Shown here one piece after another: positions 33,360 to 44,779 of a stretch of DNA of 64,000 nt. Source of the DNA: Priapulus caudatus (Eukaryota; Priapulida; Priapulimorpha; Priapulimorphida; Priapulidae); the NCBI RefSeq assembly GCF_000485595.1, contig NW_014577282.1, positions 631,842-695,841 of the forward strand, written 5' to 3'. The position numbers and the translations under genes are program-made. A model generated the notes under the pieces. That model saw only the letters and a program-made list of their open reading frames with translations. It was not told where the DNA came from and searched no databases. The stretch's first letter is position 1; the number at the start of each line of letters is the position of its first letter.

Positions 33360-33439
33360 CTGTTTGAAAAATGTAGTGTCCAATCGATAGTAAACACATG
33401 CATTATCTAACTAAATCAAAGAATGAAATAGAAGATATT

Positions 33440-33837
33440 AGACGTTTTTATCTAAGCGAAATCAGTAAATCGGTTTCCTAAATCACGTGATCAGCAGTTT
33501 GGTGAAAGCGCTTTTGTTACATAAAAACAATGCAAGATGGCAGACCATTTGGTTAGGATTTAGCTGATCTTTGTACTTTTTTATAACACATTAACTTATT
33601 ATTCTTATATAATCATTTATTAAGAAAACTACTTAATAATTTACGTTTGACTATCCGCCATATTGAATGTTGAAATCGTCTGAAATCGCTCGCTGGGCAA
33701 TTTCGACGGTTTCGCAAAGCACTTTCGCAAACCGTCTAGATAAAAACGAGAAACGACCAAAGCGCTTTCACGAAATCGTCTAGATAAATGGAAGATTTGG
33801 GAAACCGTAAAGCGCTTTCGCTTAGATAAAAACGCCT
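33440..33837. mobile_element. 398-bp MITE with ATT flanks
   Basis: The left end AGACGTTTTTATCTAAGCGA and the right end, reverse-complemented, AGGCGTTTTTATCTAAGCGA match at 19 of 20. ATT flanks both sides (33437-33439, 33838-33840). The inside is full of 'gcgctttcg', 'atcgtct' and 'agataaa' motifs. No coding. It lies just upstream of CYLD exon A. Confidence 0.85.
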
Positions 33838-34173
33838 ATTGTCATTCTTCACCTCTTAAAAATTTCATAATACCATGCCTGCAGCTGAAAAATTGGGTAG
33901 TGCAATTTCCTTAGCGAATATGGATGAAGTAACACCACCGGCATTGTAAGTAAACAATTGAAAGTCCTACATGGTGTATACATTTAAAACAAAACATTAT
34001 TTTAAACATAGCAAAATATGGACAGGATACACCAGCATTCAATTTACATGACTTTTCAGGACTAGCGCTAGCACATTTCCGACATAATAAATGTCACTTT
34101 AAATATTCCATCACTTATAATTAAATGAGCTAGGTCTAGAAAAACGATGTTGAGGCGTACTTTTCCCATTTAA

Positions 34174-35143
34174 AGGACAATTGAAGTCAAATTTTATAAC
34201 TTCTGTAACGTTTTTATACATATAAATACATTCAATAACGTATTCCATTTCAAATCTGGCGCCCGCAGTTCAAATCTGCAGTAGGAAACACATGCATATT
34301 AGTCTAGGTCATGTGACGTCACAGCCCCCTGTTGAAACACGCCATTATGTAAACATAGTGCGTGTGGTGTATAAGATGGAGACAGAAAGCGATAATTTCA
34401 ATGATTCTAGTGATTACTCAGATGATGATGATATTTATAGTGATTTACCAGTTGGATATAGGTTTGAGCCTGAATATACACAAGAAGAAATTGAGGAGAA
34501 TCGTCTGAAAAAGCAACTCGAAGAGTCGGCACAAACTTCTCAAGAATCAGAACAGTCACAACATGGCGGAATGGAAGCTTCGGTACCAGATAGGACTGTA
34601 GATAAATACTGGTGTTCTTGTAGTGTTTGTGAATTAATGAGTACGGCACCTGAATGTATATGCTGCCATGAGAATGAGAAGATCAGGGTTATTGTAGACC
34701 AGTTCGACGCTATAGACCAGGTGAGACATGCGAGTACACTGATCACCGGGCTTATCACGCTCGGTCAGAATCACATATGTATCTGTACATGTACAAACAT
34801 CTCTACGCAAGTCATGTGCAAGTCATGTACATATACCGTGAATGCATTATCCACACAGGTAATATGTATGTACATGAATATAAGTACATTTACAGGCTAC
34901 ATGTTTGTTGTATGCTGTAACAATACTTTCACCTAGCATAACATATACTACTACTAGCGTGTTAGCACTGTTACGCTATATAATGGCGTGTTTCAACGGG
35001 GGGCTGTGACGTCACATGACCTAGATTAATATTCATGTGTTTCTTACAAATTGGGCGCCGGATTTGAAATGGAATACGTTATTGAATGTATTTCTATGTA
35101 TAAAAACGTTACAGAAGTAATAAAATTTGACTTCAATTGTCCT
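34174..35143 (+). mobile_element. 970-bp TTAA-flanked element with ~170-bp inverted arms
   Basis: TTAA lies at 34170-34173 and 35144-35147. The ends read AGGACAATTGAAGTCAAATT on both strands, and the inverted similarity continues for about 170 bp (34174-34345 versus 34975-35143), including ggtcatgtgacgtcacagcc. The inside carries an exon-like open frame with a P2X7-C-terminal-like Cys motif. TTAA plus an AGG end suits the Kolobok or piggyBac groups; this is an inference. Confidence 0.85.
34375..34720 (+). pseudogene. P2X7 C-terminal-like zinc-binding exon inside a TTAA element
   Basis: From the ATG at 34375 the frame encodes an acidic start (ETESDNFNDSSDYSDDDD), then LPVGYRFEPEY, a charged helix and a Cys cluster WCSCSVCELMSTAPECICCH. 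The C-x-C-x2-C..C-x-C-C spacing fits the intracellular zinc-binding domain of P2X7-like proteins (P2RX7_C). That domain is also common in repeat-encoded proteins of marine invertebrates. A donor-like CAG|gtgagac follows at 34720. No second exon was found within the element, so it is a remnant or captured exon. Confidence 0.55.
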
Positions 35144-35894
35144 TTAACATGTAACTGTGCTCAAAGTACCATTTCAGGATTATTAGTCAGAGGATTTGGT
35201 CACGTTTCTCCTTACTATAGCTACTGCATGAAGAAAATACGACCGAAAATGCATGTAACAAAAACAATATTACTTAACATCGATCTTTATACTAGTTCTA
35301 CTACAAAACCAATTTTAAATACTACTAAAACATTAAAAACACATTTCCAAAGAAAAATCATAGTTTTCATCAGCAAACTACCGAGGGCCATTTGTATATC
35401 TGATGATGGAGTAATACCCAGCAACTCTTGAGAGACACGCTGAACCTAGACGGATTCATAAAACTCTGCTCTGAAAAAAGTATAAAGCTGGATCCCAAGT
35501 ACAGTTGAGCTCAGTTTGCGTGAAATCACACTCATGCGACACTGCATCACTGCAGCCAATCTGCAGAGACACACGGGTAAGGTGAACATCATAACAGTTA
35601 ATTAAGGTTCTAGGAGTCTGGCCAACTAGTCTAGCCTAGAGGAGCTACGGCAATACATTGGAAAATCTCTGCCAATTATACTGCAGATGTCCTGCAATCC
35701 TCCAGAATCTACTATAAGGCTGTCTCCTGGACATAGTCCAGGCCACAGCAAAAAGCATTTGAAATGATCATGCAACTGGTGACAACTGTAGTGATATCCA
35801 TACTCCTAGAGTCCCTTAATATAGAGAGTTGCGACATGAGCGTCCCGCGAAAATCAGGTCACGTGACACAAGGAGCCATTTTGGTTCCACCTAA

Positions 35895-36629
35895 AGCCGG
35901 GCGGACACGTGGCGATTTTTATCGACAGTACGTAAATCGCCACGTGTGCGGGACGCGGCAACAATGCAACCATCTGTCAGCAACATACCACTGTATGAAC
36001 TGTACGTGACCTGTTCAAATTGGAAGCGCCCATTGACACCACGATAGCCGTTATTCAAGTTATTGGAATATATTTAATAATTATGTGTCGGCGTCGTCGA
36101 CAGACAGCAGCAAAAGAGAGACGTACAGGGGCACGTACGTGGGTGCTGCGACTTGATTCGTGTGGTGTTTTTAATAATTTAGTAAGAGAACTGGAGCTTG
36201 AATATTCACTGACGTACCAGCGTTATTTTAGAATGAAAAAAGAACATTGCAATGCAATTCTGGCACTGGTAGGGGCAAGGATAAGGAAGAAGAACACAGT
36301 GATGCGGAAATCCATTGCACCAAACGAACGTTTAGCATGTGGAAAACGAACGTGGGCGCTGCCATATTTGATCACGTGCTTCAAATCATGCATTTGATTG
36401 GTTAATCCAAAAACTGTTGCCTGAAGCCGTCGCCAGTGCAGCGCACACGTAGCGATTGTTCAGCGACTTGGCAACAAATATCAAACGTGTTTGACATTCC
36501 AGCGGCGAGTTTCTTGCGTTAAAATCGCCATCGCCGTGCAGCGCACACGTGACGATTTATCGACGATTTTGTTGCTGGAAACAAAATCGCCAGTACTGTC
36601 GATCAAAATCGCCACGTGTGCGCCCGGCT
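35895..36629 (+). mobile_element. 735-bp PIF/Harbinger-type miniature element
   Basis: The inverted ends read AGCCGGGCGGACACGTGGCG and, reverse-complemented, AGCCGGGCGCACACGTGGCG. They are flanked by TAA on both sides (35892-35894, 36630-36632), the 3-bp TWA-type target of Harbinger. The inside retains an N-terminal transposase segment. 'gcgcacacgtga/agcgat' motifs repeat near the right end. Confidence 0.88.
36110..36345 (+). pseudogene. Harbinger transposase N-terminal fragment
   Basis: Encodes ..NNLVRELELEYSLTYQRYFRMKKEHCNAILALVGARIRKK.. and ..MRKSIAPNERLACGKR, matching the region before the DDE catalytic core of HARBI1-like nucleases. It ends where the ATG..YLATG motif would follow; the DDE core is missing. 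Confidence 0.75.
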
Positions 36630-36703
36630 TAAGCAGCAGCTTTTCATTTTCCGTGAGCGTATTCCGTACTTTTCTGCTATTAGTCTGTAAAATAAATTGT
36701 CAT

Positions 36704-36857
36704 TATGACTGGTTGCTGAGCTTTTGGGTGCAGTAATAGATCAGAGAAGGGATACAAAACATATAGGTTCCCTGCAGATACAAAAAGGAGAAAAATGTGG
36801 GTGAGTAAAGTCAGTCGCGAAGGATGGAAACCGACTTCGTCATCGCGTCTGTGTGAG
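36704..36857 (+). pseudogene. THAP zinc-finger domain, first exon
   Basis: Encodes MTGC, an in-frame TGA, then AFGCSNRSEKGYKTYRFPAD and TKRRKMWVSKVSREGWKPTS plus SSRLCE, ending at a consensus donor GAG|gtaagt. The C-x4-C opening, RFP, W..PT..S.LC layout is that of a THAP DNA-binding domain, and the intron position before the His is usual for this family. The stop at codon 5 suggests a pseudogene. THAP domains occur both in host factors and in P-element or Kolobok transposases. Confidence 0.75.
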
Positions 36858-37444
36858 GTAAGTACAGTGTGTGTAGTCATGTCAAAATTATAAGGCGGGC
36901 TCCTTTAATGAAATTTATATAATGAGCACAATAACAGTTTCCATAAGAAGCATGTGTTAGAGTCATAGACTTCTAATTCTATCTAATTATTGTGTGAAAT
37001 TTGAAGTGTAGATCTATACGAACATGTCTGTGCAAATCTTTCTTTAAGAAGAAAAGAAAACCCACCCTGGTGAATGTTTCTGTTGAAAGGAATAAACGTA
37101 TATATAACTTATAAGATAATGCGACATGTACCAATGTGCAAATGTGGACAGCTCTTGTATCCTAATTTACTAAGTAGGCCTATATTACAACTGAGTAATG
37201 CAGACGACTGTCCATTGTCCATAGTAGATCTCTAGACATAATGGTGTGTGTGTGGGTTAAATTAATGTAATTGTGTAAAAATCCGCTAGTTTAATGTGTG
37301 ATCTACCCTTTTCAACATTTTTACCAAATATTGATTGAGAAAAAGAGGCCACATAATGAATAATGAATTACTGAAATTTGTGTACAGGAAATTACATGTA
37401 TTTATTCTATGTTGACTGTTTTTATCTCCCTCTCTCTGCTTGCA

Positions 37445-37500
37445 AAAAAACTTTGATGACCATCAATTTGAAAAGGGACGAGTTGATGGGAAGAAAAAGT
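37445..37500 (+). pseudogene. THAP domain, second exon
   Basis: Encodes NFDDHQFEKGRVDGKKK, the piece expected after the LC.. of the first exon (..HF......FEKGR..GKK.L). The pyrimidine tract tttttatctccctctctctgcttgc precedes it, but the expected acceptor AG reads AA and the zinc-binding His reads Asn. The pair with 36704-36857 is therefore decayed. Confidence 0.65.
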
Positions 37501-37854
37501 GCTGTTCAGAGTTCTCCGAAGAAACGACATTCCACATGCACTTCAGAAATATCCCATTTGTCATTCTTTCACGTATGAAAGGCCCAATTTTTAAAATATG
37601 ATGTGAATGCATGACACTAGCAATGTTATAGTTAAAAAACATGTTATGATATGAGCAAATGCCTACATGAGTGAGTTTATCTTATATGCTTGAGTTTGTA
37701 CGTGGTTGATCTCAGCAAGAAGGCTTTGAGAGAATATAAATTTATCATCATTACATAACTACATGTATTTGATTTTTTTCAGTGTCCTTAAATCGTTGAA
37801 TTTTTGCCATTACTTGTAGATGTGCGGGATGAAGAAATGTTTTTTTTAGATGGC

Positions 37855-38060
37855 ATATGTTTTTGTGTGTGCATATTAGTGTGCATTAGTGCCTGTATAT
37901 GTGTAAAGAGTGCAAAATGGCATGTCCGGTTGCATGGTTTGTGCATATGTATGTATATGTGTATGCTTGTGTATACTATGTGAGATTGTGTCTGTTTGTG
38001 TTTGAGAATGCGTTGGGTTGTTTAAGTGTGCAGTATATCTGATGTGTAAGTATGTGCGTG
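37855..38060. repeat. TG-rich low-complexity tract
   Basis: Degenerate tgtgtgtatg..gtgcatatg sequence for about 200 bp, with no regular unit. Confidence 0.6.
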
Positions 38061-38339
38061 TACCTGCATAATTTTACATTTTCATGAGTGTACTGTAGTA
38101 TAATAGTATGTCTTATAGAATGTAATATAGCTGTTTGACAAAATATGTGATTATACTAGCCTGTGACATCGGGAGGCTATGTTTATTAGAAGCTATAATG
38201 CGATAATGTCTATAAAAACTGCTATAAATGTCTCATATATTAATAAAAAATATTTCAAATTCTATTTTATTAGAAGATGTTGCTGGGATGGTTAAATACT
38301 GTTTTTTTGTTTTTCATTGGCTGGCATCTTCCATAATTT

Positions 38340-38755
38340 TACCGCGTATCCACACAGTGCTGTACACACGCGGCTATTGCCGGTAGGAAAGTGTACTAAC
38401 TAACATATGGCGTGAACGAGTTGAGTTACGTTTCTAGAAATCCAGATACATATAAACACATGTGTTATCTATGATCTCTGTGATTCTTGAGTTTATTGAA
38501 GCGCGAGTAGTTTAATTAATTAGCAAATATCTACGCGCGGTATCACACATAGGCTAATATACGCACGGCTATGAGCGGTAAGAAAGTGTACAATTAAAAC
38601 GATTTGAGTTACATTTCTAGAAATCTAGATACACATAGACACATGTCTTAGCTATAATCTCTGTGAATTTTGAGTTTATTCAAGAACGATTAGTCTAATT
38701 AATTACTACGGACCATTGTACAGCGTATCCATACAGCGCTGTACTTGAGCGGCAG
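38340..38755 (+). repeat. tandem duplication, ~183-bp unit
   Basis: tttctagaaat with flanking sequence recurs at 38431 and 38613, and gcgtatccacacagtgctgtac at 38344 recurs as gcgtatccatacagcgctgtac at about 38723, giving two units and a partial third. Confidence 0.8.
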
Positions 38756-38991
38756 TGGTGTGGGTCCATTTGGAAACAATATGGTTTCTAATTGCGAGTT
38801 GTCGTAGCTCTCTATATTAAGGTACAAGTTTCCCTTTGACAAGCAAATTTCAACATAGACACAGTTATTTGAGTATAGAACATTTAATTCTTGAATAAAG
38901 CACCAAACAATATACATTTCTGGAAAGATTAATAATTTCTTATCGAATGGTTAGCTAAAAAAAACGTTTTTTAGTGACCTAGTTTCCTATG

Positions 38992-39005
38992 GTTACCATG
39001 GAAAC
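38992..39005. promoter_or_regulatory. X-box (RFX-type) consensus match
   Basis: GTTACCATGGAAAC fits the palindromic X-box consensus bound by RFX factors. No gene start is recognised nearby, so a chance match is possible. Confidence 0.3.
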
Positions 39006-40073
39006 CAAAACTTTTATCAGAAATACTGCATTCTGTGGGCAGATCCTGAGTGAAAACCACTGCATATTTCTCAAAAATATTTTGGAATATGATAGATATC
39101 CACTTACTCTATACAATGAGTGATTTATTTATTTATTTACAAAAATATTTTCCCCAGTGACCCCTAGTGCCATTTTTCGGTATCAAAGAGCCCGTTTTTG
39201 GTGAAGAGAGTAGATCATCATATAAAAACTGTTCTCTTTAGACAAATTCTGCTTCACTCATTGTATAGACAAGTGTAATATCTTCAGAATGTCAACGTTT
39301 TGAGAGGTTTTAAGGAAGGGTTTGGGTTTTATCCCTGCCCAGTTGCTGCCCATGTACGTTTTGAGAAAATCGCGTCCAAACATAAAAGTAAAGTAGTCTT
39401 TTTTCCAAGAGGCAGTACCTAAAAAACCCGTCCTTTTCTTCCTTTTACGCATTGATTTAGAAGTAAATTTGGTTGAATTTGACATATCTGATATCTATTC
39501 GACCTGTATCAGTGAAATTTTCAACCAGATTGTTAACTTAGAACGGAAATTTTGGTGGGTTTTTATCTCTGTCTGCTTTTAGCTGGGTTTGTTGTGAAAT
39601 GCACATTAATGCAACTGTGCTGCCATCTGACGGCAGCAGGCGGAACTAAACACTACAGAGATAATCAGTTATTCATGGGCTTGCAGTTTTGACCGTTTGA
39701 GCAATTTTAATGTTTTTTTGCAAAAAATGATTTTCACTTCCGGTTGATACCTGATAAAACATAGTTGGTAACATTTATTTTTTGGTGATTTTCTTGGGGG
39801 AAATCAATTAAACTTGATTAATAACAACATATTGGAGGTATTTAGTACCCTTTTGGAAAATTATGAACCCCTGAAAGGGAAAGTTTTAGCTTAAGGGACT
39901 CTACATACTCCTACGAGCTACTACTAGTGCCAAATAAGCATACTAAAGTTAAACTGATTTAAGAGATCCAATCTACTCTCCCTCTCTCCCAAGATGGCTA
40001 TGTCAGCTCAGCAGTAACAAACAGTCTCATCAATCCTTGCCAATCTGTCAATCTGCCAATCCACTATTAAAAA
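39006..40073. other. no gene seen
   Basis: AT-rich sequence without recognisable coding. The minus-strand open frame at 39258-39485 (Lys/Arg-rich) matches nothing I know. Confidence 0.45.
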
Positions 40074-40078
40074 GTTAA

Positions 40079-40795
40079 ATTGTCTACGTCTCGAATTTCT
40101 AGCACCAGCAAGTAGTATATTTGTGTGTTATTTGTACAAAATAAAATGCATGAAATTGCAACTAGTGTTTCTGTTTACTTTTCATGCTTATATACCCTAA
40201 AATTCATGCTTAATTTGCCGGTGCGTTCGATGTACACAAACGCACGACACAAACACAACCGCCATGAATTAGAAACTCTTGCATGGCGCCCAGATGCAGC
40301 TAGCCGATATAGCGAACATCTGCGCTAAACTATAGGCATTCACAAAATTATTGTGGCAGCCATGGAAATGCCTTGTAAACTTAAGTGGGAGATTCTAATA
40401 TGAACTTCTTTCTGATTTGTTCTCCTTCGTTTTCTTTCCGATGCACTGAACTGGTCTGCCCACCATTGTTTATCGTTTAGTTGATCTAGCGTGAAGGGGG
40501 TGTCGCAAAGATTTTTGTTGGCAGAAATTAAAAACACGCAAATAACAGTTCGCAGTTTTATTTATAATATTTTCAAACATAATACACATGAACATATTAT
40601 TTATTTTTCCTATTATTATATACTCTTGATTCTATATAGCTAACACAAATCAAAACAGAAACTGTTTGGGCACCACTTTGTGCACCATACACAAATCACG
40701 ATGACATCGACCACAGCAACCGAGAGACGCCAGCATAGCCAGTGAATATTTTCGACAATAGGAATTCAAATAGATTTTTGAAAATTTAACCAACG
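40079..40795 (+). mobile_element. TTAA element copy 1, cut by the BEL insertion
   Basis: TTAA at 40075-40078, then ATTGTCTACGTCTCGAATTT.. This stretch matches 53712 onward for about 650 bp (for example agtagtatatttgtgtgttatttgtac and cacaaatcacgatgacatcgaccacagcaac, each read in both copies). Similarity stops at 40795, where the BEL 5' LTR starts. The missing 3' part is not seen in the window. Confidence 0.85.
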
Positions 40796-41075
40796 TGTAA
40801 TGTTATACCATAGACGATGACAATAGATCATGTTTTAATTTTCATTAGCTGCCACTAGATGGTGCACATTGTTTTAGGCGCGGATTTCAGTTTACAAGAA
40901 GAGAAAACTGTTTGATGTTTGCGCTCTGGTGCACTTCTTCTAGACAAGAATTAAGAAGAACTAGGTCCCCCCATATAGTAAGTGTGCTTTATACCGCTTT
41001 ATAGTTATACGTAGAAGTGTTTAACATCTTAGCTTTGTAGACTTCGTAGGCTTGTTAGAATATTTGTGTATATTT
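40796..41075 (+). repeat. BEL 5' LTR (at least this part)
   Basis: About 280 bp match 61098-61394 with scattered changes and small indels (gattt/ctagaatga insertions in the 3' copy). The true LTR end may be further right, since the 3' copy is cut by a LINE. Confidence 0.8.
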
Positions 41076-41559
41076 GTGTATGCAGTGTAGGATTCGTCTT
41101 ATTGCGATATGCTTACCTAACATTTACATAGCGCGAGCCTCGATCAGATATAAGCTGTAATACCAATAGCACAAGTGTATAATCATTAATCAATGAGAAC
41201 TTCAATATGAATCATGATTTTATTCGCAACTGAACAATTATATTACGTTAATAGGCTTAGAAATTAGAATATGCGTTTGTATTTGTGATGCTAGACAATG
41301 AGTCAGGATATTTTGAACATGTACATTGTAGTGCATGTATCTCGTATGTATTACAGTTTTCTACCTCTTCCGAGAGCGTGTTATAGCAATAAAGAAACTT
41401 TGCACAGTAGACAGCACAGTAGAAAATCTTTGACATGGGACTACCAATCAGGAAAGACAGGCCACGTAAAGTGGTGAAAGAAACAGATGAGAATGAGGCA
41501 GAGGCAGTCTCGGTTGTAGAGTGCTGCATCTGTAACCTCAGCTAACCCCCTATCTGACA

Positions 41560-42960
41560 AGGAGGCGCCGGCCGGTGATGGCAATCGTCAGGAGCTGACG
41601 TCTGGCGACATACAGAAGGTGTTGAAGGAGAACTGTCGCCTAGAGCAACTGCTGAGTGGCAAACAGATGGCATTACATCTCGCTACAGAGGAATGCAGGC
41701 ATATGAGGAAACAGCTAGACGACAGCGAGAAGGCAGGAAGCGAGTCCCATTCTGTTGCTTCATCAGTAAAACCTTCTAGGGCTGGGTCGAACCTAAGCTC
41801 CATAGTATTAAATCAGAGAGTCAAGGCCGAGGCTGCTAAGGTTAAACTGCAATATGCCGAGAAAGAGGCAGAATTACTACGACGACAGGCTGATATCAAT
41901 GTTAATTTAAAGCTACTAGAATCAAAGTGCGAGGTTGATGAAGCCGAGACGGAGTTAAAGGTGATGACTGAGATGTTAGATGAAGAGAGCAGAGCGTAGG
42001 GAGGCTATCCTCTGTCAGAACAGGAATGCAGTCAGAAGCTAGGAGGAGATCTGCTAACTATGTTTGTGAAGTATCTAGGCTTCATCAGAGAAAGACTGAC
42101 ACGGCATCGAGGCCGTGCCAGTGTGTGCAACACCCTCACCAGCTTGAAGATGAGCACATCGGAACAGAAGCAAGTGGTAATGCTCAGCCACAACTTAAGC
42201 CGGATGCTCCTGAGTTTCACCCACTTCCAAAACAAACGCCAGAGCTGTCTGACTTCACAAGGTACATAATGAAGAAAGATCTGTGGTTGTCAATACTGTC
42301 TCAGTTCAATGACAAGCCTGAGCAATACTTGATTTGGAAATCCAGTTTCCTTAATATTGTTAGGGAGTTGAATGTTACCCCTACAGAGGATTTGGATCTC
42401 CTCACTAGATGGCTTGGCCCAGAGTCCACTAGGCAGGTAATAAGCCTCCGTGCTTCAAATGCGCACGACAAGGTTCAAGATATGGCAACGTCTCGACGAA
42501 AGGTATGGCTTCCCAGAGTTACTCGAGGCCTCACTCCGCGAGAGGCTAGACCAGTTCCCTAAATTAACTGGCAAAGATGGCAAGAAACTATATGAGCTTT
42601 CGGATTTGCTTGCGGAAATCGAGTCTGTCAAGAAAAATGTCAGGTACAAACCCTTGCTGGCATATTTAGACACTTCGTGTGGTGTTAACCCGATAGTCAG
42701 CAAGCTGACATTGTTCATGCAGAAAAGGTGGATAGACCATTCAAGCAGGTACAAGGAGGAACACTGTTCTTTATCCACCTTTCAAGGTGTTCACCAATTT
42801 CATAACGAAAATGAGCGTAAGGATGAACGACCCGAGCTTTAGTCTTGAAGCAAGTCAGGCCCCTGCAGTAAGCCATGCACAATATAGCTGCTAAGAAAAC
42901 AGTGGGAAGTAACACTCAGCGACCTGTGATGATATCCTCAAGAAATACAGGCATTTAGGA
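41560..42960 (+). pseudogene. BEL/Pao gag
   Basis: An N-terminal coiled coil is rich in Glu/Lys/Leu (LKENCRLEQLLSGKQMALHL..AEKEAELLRRQADINVNLK..), followed after frameshifts by a capsid-like part (FTRYIMKKDLWLSILSQFND..YLIWKSSFLNIVRELNVTP..LLTRWLGPES) and ..LRERLDQFPKLTGKDGKKLYEL... This is the usual gag layout of BEL elements. Frame changes occur at about 42000, 42470 and 42830. Confidence 0.8.
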
Positions 42961-43102
42961 TCTTCCCATGTCGCCGCAATGTGTGCTTCATGGCAGTACA
43001 GCAAAACATAGTTTGGTCGACTGTCGCCAGTTCCCATCTACGACACCAGCTAATAAGGACCACTTAGTCACTGATTACACAAAATGTTTTTGGCAGGTTT
43101 AA

Positions 43103-43537
43103 CTAGCTATGAAATTATTTATAATTAGTGGCTAGTATAATATAGATATAAACTTACTTTCATACATCAAAACAACACCCGGAATCAATCACCCGTGATC
43201 AATCAAATCAAACACAACTCTCAGACATCAAAACAAGTTTACAACAACCGGCGGTCAAACGCCCTTTGGCGAGGTAAACGAAAAACATTACCTCAGTCCC
43301 AAAAACTCCCAAAATAACGTTCCAAACAACAGTAAAGTATTGTATAAATTATGTCATCTACTACTGGGGTTTGAACAGTGACGCTGTTGAAATTGTAAGC
43401 ATACAGCCCATGCCATTTATAGGAGATCATAGTAAACTCTCCAAATTTTTTTTTCTCTTGCCACGAGTATACTCGTGTTTCGCGGCCGTGCGTTTTGCAG
43501 GTTCGAACGAGTATACTCGAGTTTCGCGTTGAACGTG
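43103..43537. mobile_element. 435-bp insertion with TTAA flanks, piggyBac-like end
   Basis: TTAA lies at 43099-43102 and 43538-43541. Its right end, read inward, is CACGTTCAACGCGAAACTCG followed by two cgagtatactcg palindromes, a style seen in piggyBac-like ends. The left end (CTAGCTATGAAATT) does not match it well. BEL coding stops before it and resumes straight after it. Boundaries rest on the TTAA pair and coding continuity. Confidence 0.55.
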
Positions 43538-43541
43538 TTAA

Positions 43542-43893
43542 GATCTATCCAGAAGGAAAGCGGGAGATGGCCATGAGGGCATACGTTATCATTGATGATC
43601 AAAGCAATAGATCGTTGGCTCGTAATTCATTCGTCGATCACTTTGCCAAGCAGTCAGAGGAAGTAGAATACATTCTATCTTCATGTGCAGGCAATGTAAC
43701 TACATGAGGCAGACGAGCTCGCGGGTTTGTCGTGGAATCCCTAGACGGTCAATCCAGATTGCCGCTACCGACACTCATCGAGTGCAATGATATACCCCAT
43801 GTGAGACAAGAAATTCCCACTACCGAAGTGGCGAGGCACTTTAGACATCTACAGGACAGAGAACAGTTCATACCTGACTATGAAACAGAAACA
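43542..43893 (+). pseudogene. BEL/Pao protease region (DUF1758-like), 5' part
   Basis: Encodes KIYPEGKREMAMRAYVIIDD then QSNRSLARNSFVDHF.., where the IDDQSN block is at the D-x-G/S site of the BEL retropepsin. It continues to ..VARHFRHLQDREQ before the insertion at 43898. A stop near 43706 and a frame change show decay. Confidence 0.8.
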
Positions 43894-43897
43894 GAGA

Positions 43898-44779
43898 TGT
43901 AACGCTGCTCGTTACAAGGGCGTTACAAGGGTGAGAGTTACTCTCCCCTCCCTCCGCGACGCGAGGCAAACGCCCCGTGTCACTGACATATCACCAGGTG
44001 ACGGCCGAGGTATTGCCATCAAGCGACGATAGATGCCGAGGTATTGATTGAACAGAGTTGCCCCTGGCAACCAGAGGCAAACAATAGCCGCGTGCAAGCA
44101 GGCTGCGCGGCCCGCGCCGGCCGGTTGGAGGATTAACTGCCGGGAGAACCAATCAGTTGCTGCGTGCGTGCTTGGACTGCGGAGTGCCGATAGTCGGGGG
44201 CACACGCCGACTGATCAAAGGGGTTCCCCCGGCGGAAGACCCTAATTAGCCGGTGCGGACGTGCGGTGACTGCGAAATAGTATTGACATAGTGTATTAGC
44301 ACTGACTAAGGCGCGACGGTTGATGCGAAGTGACGTTCTGGGAGCGGCCAACCGTGTAATTTAAACTAATTTAGTCCAAGAGGGTCAGATGCAGCAAATG
44401 AGGCGTGAAAAGCAATCATCGCAAACGTCGAGGAACCACATTGAGTGTCGCAGCGCATCCGCGCCGTTAGGGGTCGCCACCTCCTGGAGGGTGGTGGTAC
44501 AGAATAGCGAGTCTTCGCCGTTAGGTACGCGCTGCGGCTGTGAGACGCCCTGATTGGCGCGTGGCGTGCGTGAGCATGCGCCACGGACGCGCCTTCGGCT
44601 ATAAAGGCCGGGACCCGAGCAGAATCTGGGATTCTCTCTCGGCAACCAGAGGCAAACGCGACCACAGTCAGTAACATTGTAATAGTTCAAATCTACATTA
44701 AACAACGAGTCATGGTAACTAAATGGCTTCTCTTATCTATGGTTTTTGGCTAACAATAGTACCATTATAATCTACAACT
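43898..44779 (+). repeat. 5' LTR of the errantivirus-like element
   Basis: Nearly collinear with 52381-53280, with scattered substitutions and indels. It ends early compared with the 3' LTR, which has about 40 further bases. It includes a TATAAAG at 44600. Confidence 0.88.
44600..44606 (+). promoter_or_regulatory. TATA box of the 5' LTR
   Basis: TATAAAG in the context cttcggctataaaggccggg, conserved as TATAAAAG at 53118-53125 in the 3' LTR. A conserved gggattctctctcggcaacc stretch follows, about 30-60 bp downstream, where transcription would start. Confidence 0.6.

Noticed and set aside
33897..33946. Short plus-strand exon starting MPAAEKLGSAIS
   Set aside because: Only 24 codons, no family match and no partner exon.
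34174..34345. Palindromic tgacgtca as a promoter of a host gene
   Set aside because: It lies in the inverted arm and is mirrored at the other end, so it belongs to the element.
36704..36718. Selenocysteine codon at the THAP TGA
   Set aside because: No SECIS-like hairpin is seen and other lesions show decay.
43912..44705. Several open frames within the LTR on both strands
   Set aside because: GC-rich LTR sequence; the frames recur in both LTRs but differ by frameshifts and show no domain.
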